From: Herbidospora cretacea
GTDB taxonomy: Bacteria > Actinomycetota > Actinomycetes > Streptosporangiales > Streptosporangiaceae
Direction of reading: 5' to 3'
NCBI RefSeq assembly: GCF_001570605.1
Contig: NZ_BBXG01000010.1
Coordinates: 74,592-138,591, forward strand
Length of the DNA stretch: 64,000 bases
In this document: positions 63,879-64,000 of the stretch, piece by piece
Position numbering within the stretch: position 1 is the first letter of the stretch
Layout: every line of letters starts with the position of its first letter
Notes under the pieces: model-generated
The model's database searches: none
What the model was told of the DNA's origin: nothing
Seen by the model: only the letters and a program-made list of their open reading frames with translations
Translations under genes and position numbers: made by a program

Positions 63879-64000
63879 AAATTCCGGCCAAAGTACGGCG
63901 CATCCTCCTTTAGGAGGAATTGAAAACCATTCTGCTGGCGTATCTCTTGAGGGAATCTTTGCCCTGATCGAACCGTTGGCCAGTTCAGGACGAGGGTGTT
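63879..64000. other. 3' end of the window with a short hairpin
   Basis: TCCTCC-TTTA-GGAGGA at 63903-63918 may end the hutI transcript, although no T-run follows. It also buries an AGGAGG sequence. No gene start is convincing before base 64000. Confidence 0.4.

Overview
The window is about 70% G+C and carries close to 65 genes packed in short operons with frequent ATGA/GTGA overlaps. Gene content is actinobacterial: the ClpS-DUF2017-Mec-CysO-CysM block, DUF3352 and DUF3618 proteins, an FtsX-type exporter with a NarL-type two-component system, many GTG starts, and an actinobacterial-type GH5 mannanase with a CBM2 domain. A filamentous soil actinomycete of the Streptosporangiaceae type is my best guess, but that placement is inference. 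I saw no insertion sequence, prophage, CRISPR array, rRNA or replication origin.

Layout. 1-4.3 kb: a truncated membrane protein, a DEAD/DEAH helicase followed by decayed copies of its own 3' end, a PP2C-like protein and a membrane protein. 4.3-9.2 kb: a 19-bp tandem repeat, NAD salvage (pncA, pncB), then clpS, DUF2017, mec, cysO and cysM (cysteine synthesis with a sulfur-carrier protein), closed by a strong terminator. 9.2-17 kb: DUF3352, PRC-barrel and thioesterase proteins, then murI, an MBL hydrolase, rph and rdgB, then a membrane-anchored molybdopterin oxidoreductase. 17-18.1 kb: a papain-fold deamidase toxin-like gene overlapping an Imm35/YrhB-like immunity gene. 18.1-23.3 kb: an FtsX/MacB-type ABC exporter and its two-component system. 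23.4-27 kb: small membrane and secreted proteins, and a TIR-like (PF10137-type) protein divergent from a helix-turn-helix protein, a possible defence pair. 27-32 kb: one tRNA with a UAG anticodon, bcp, DUF3618, a PLP aldolase-type enzyme, two envelope membrane proteins and a GT-C-like membrane protein.

32-40.4 kb: gcvT-gcvH-sdaA behind a tandem glycine riboswitch, then a polyamine-type catabolic operon (glutamylpolyamine synthetase, aldehyde dehydrogenase, SDR, PuuD amidase) divergent from a FadR-like regulator with a palindrome between them. 40.4-44.3 kb: small genes, a flavin oxidoreductase, and a vapBC-like operon whose PIN toxin is broken by a frameshifting deletion. 44.3-50.2 kb: an operon of DUF4331, TPR and NicO/RcnA-like metal transporter genes (no established joint function), then a secreted mannanase. 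50.4-52.2 kb: an ABC exporter behind three GTCAA-N6-TTGAC palindromes.

52.4-64 kb: histidine utilisation. hutU and an RpiR-type regulator lie at one end; an M20 amidohydrolase, hutF and hutI lie at the other. The two parts are separated by a DrrAB-like exporter with a PadR regulator, a TauE/SafE permease, an SDR and a radical-SAM protein. Both hut promoters carry the same palindrome TGAATG-N4-CATTCA, which points to one local regulator. hutH is not in the window.
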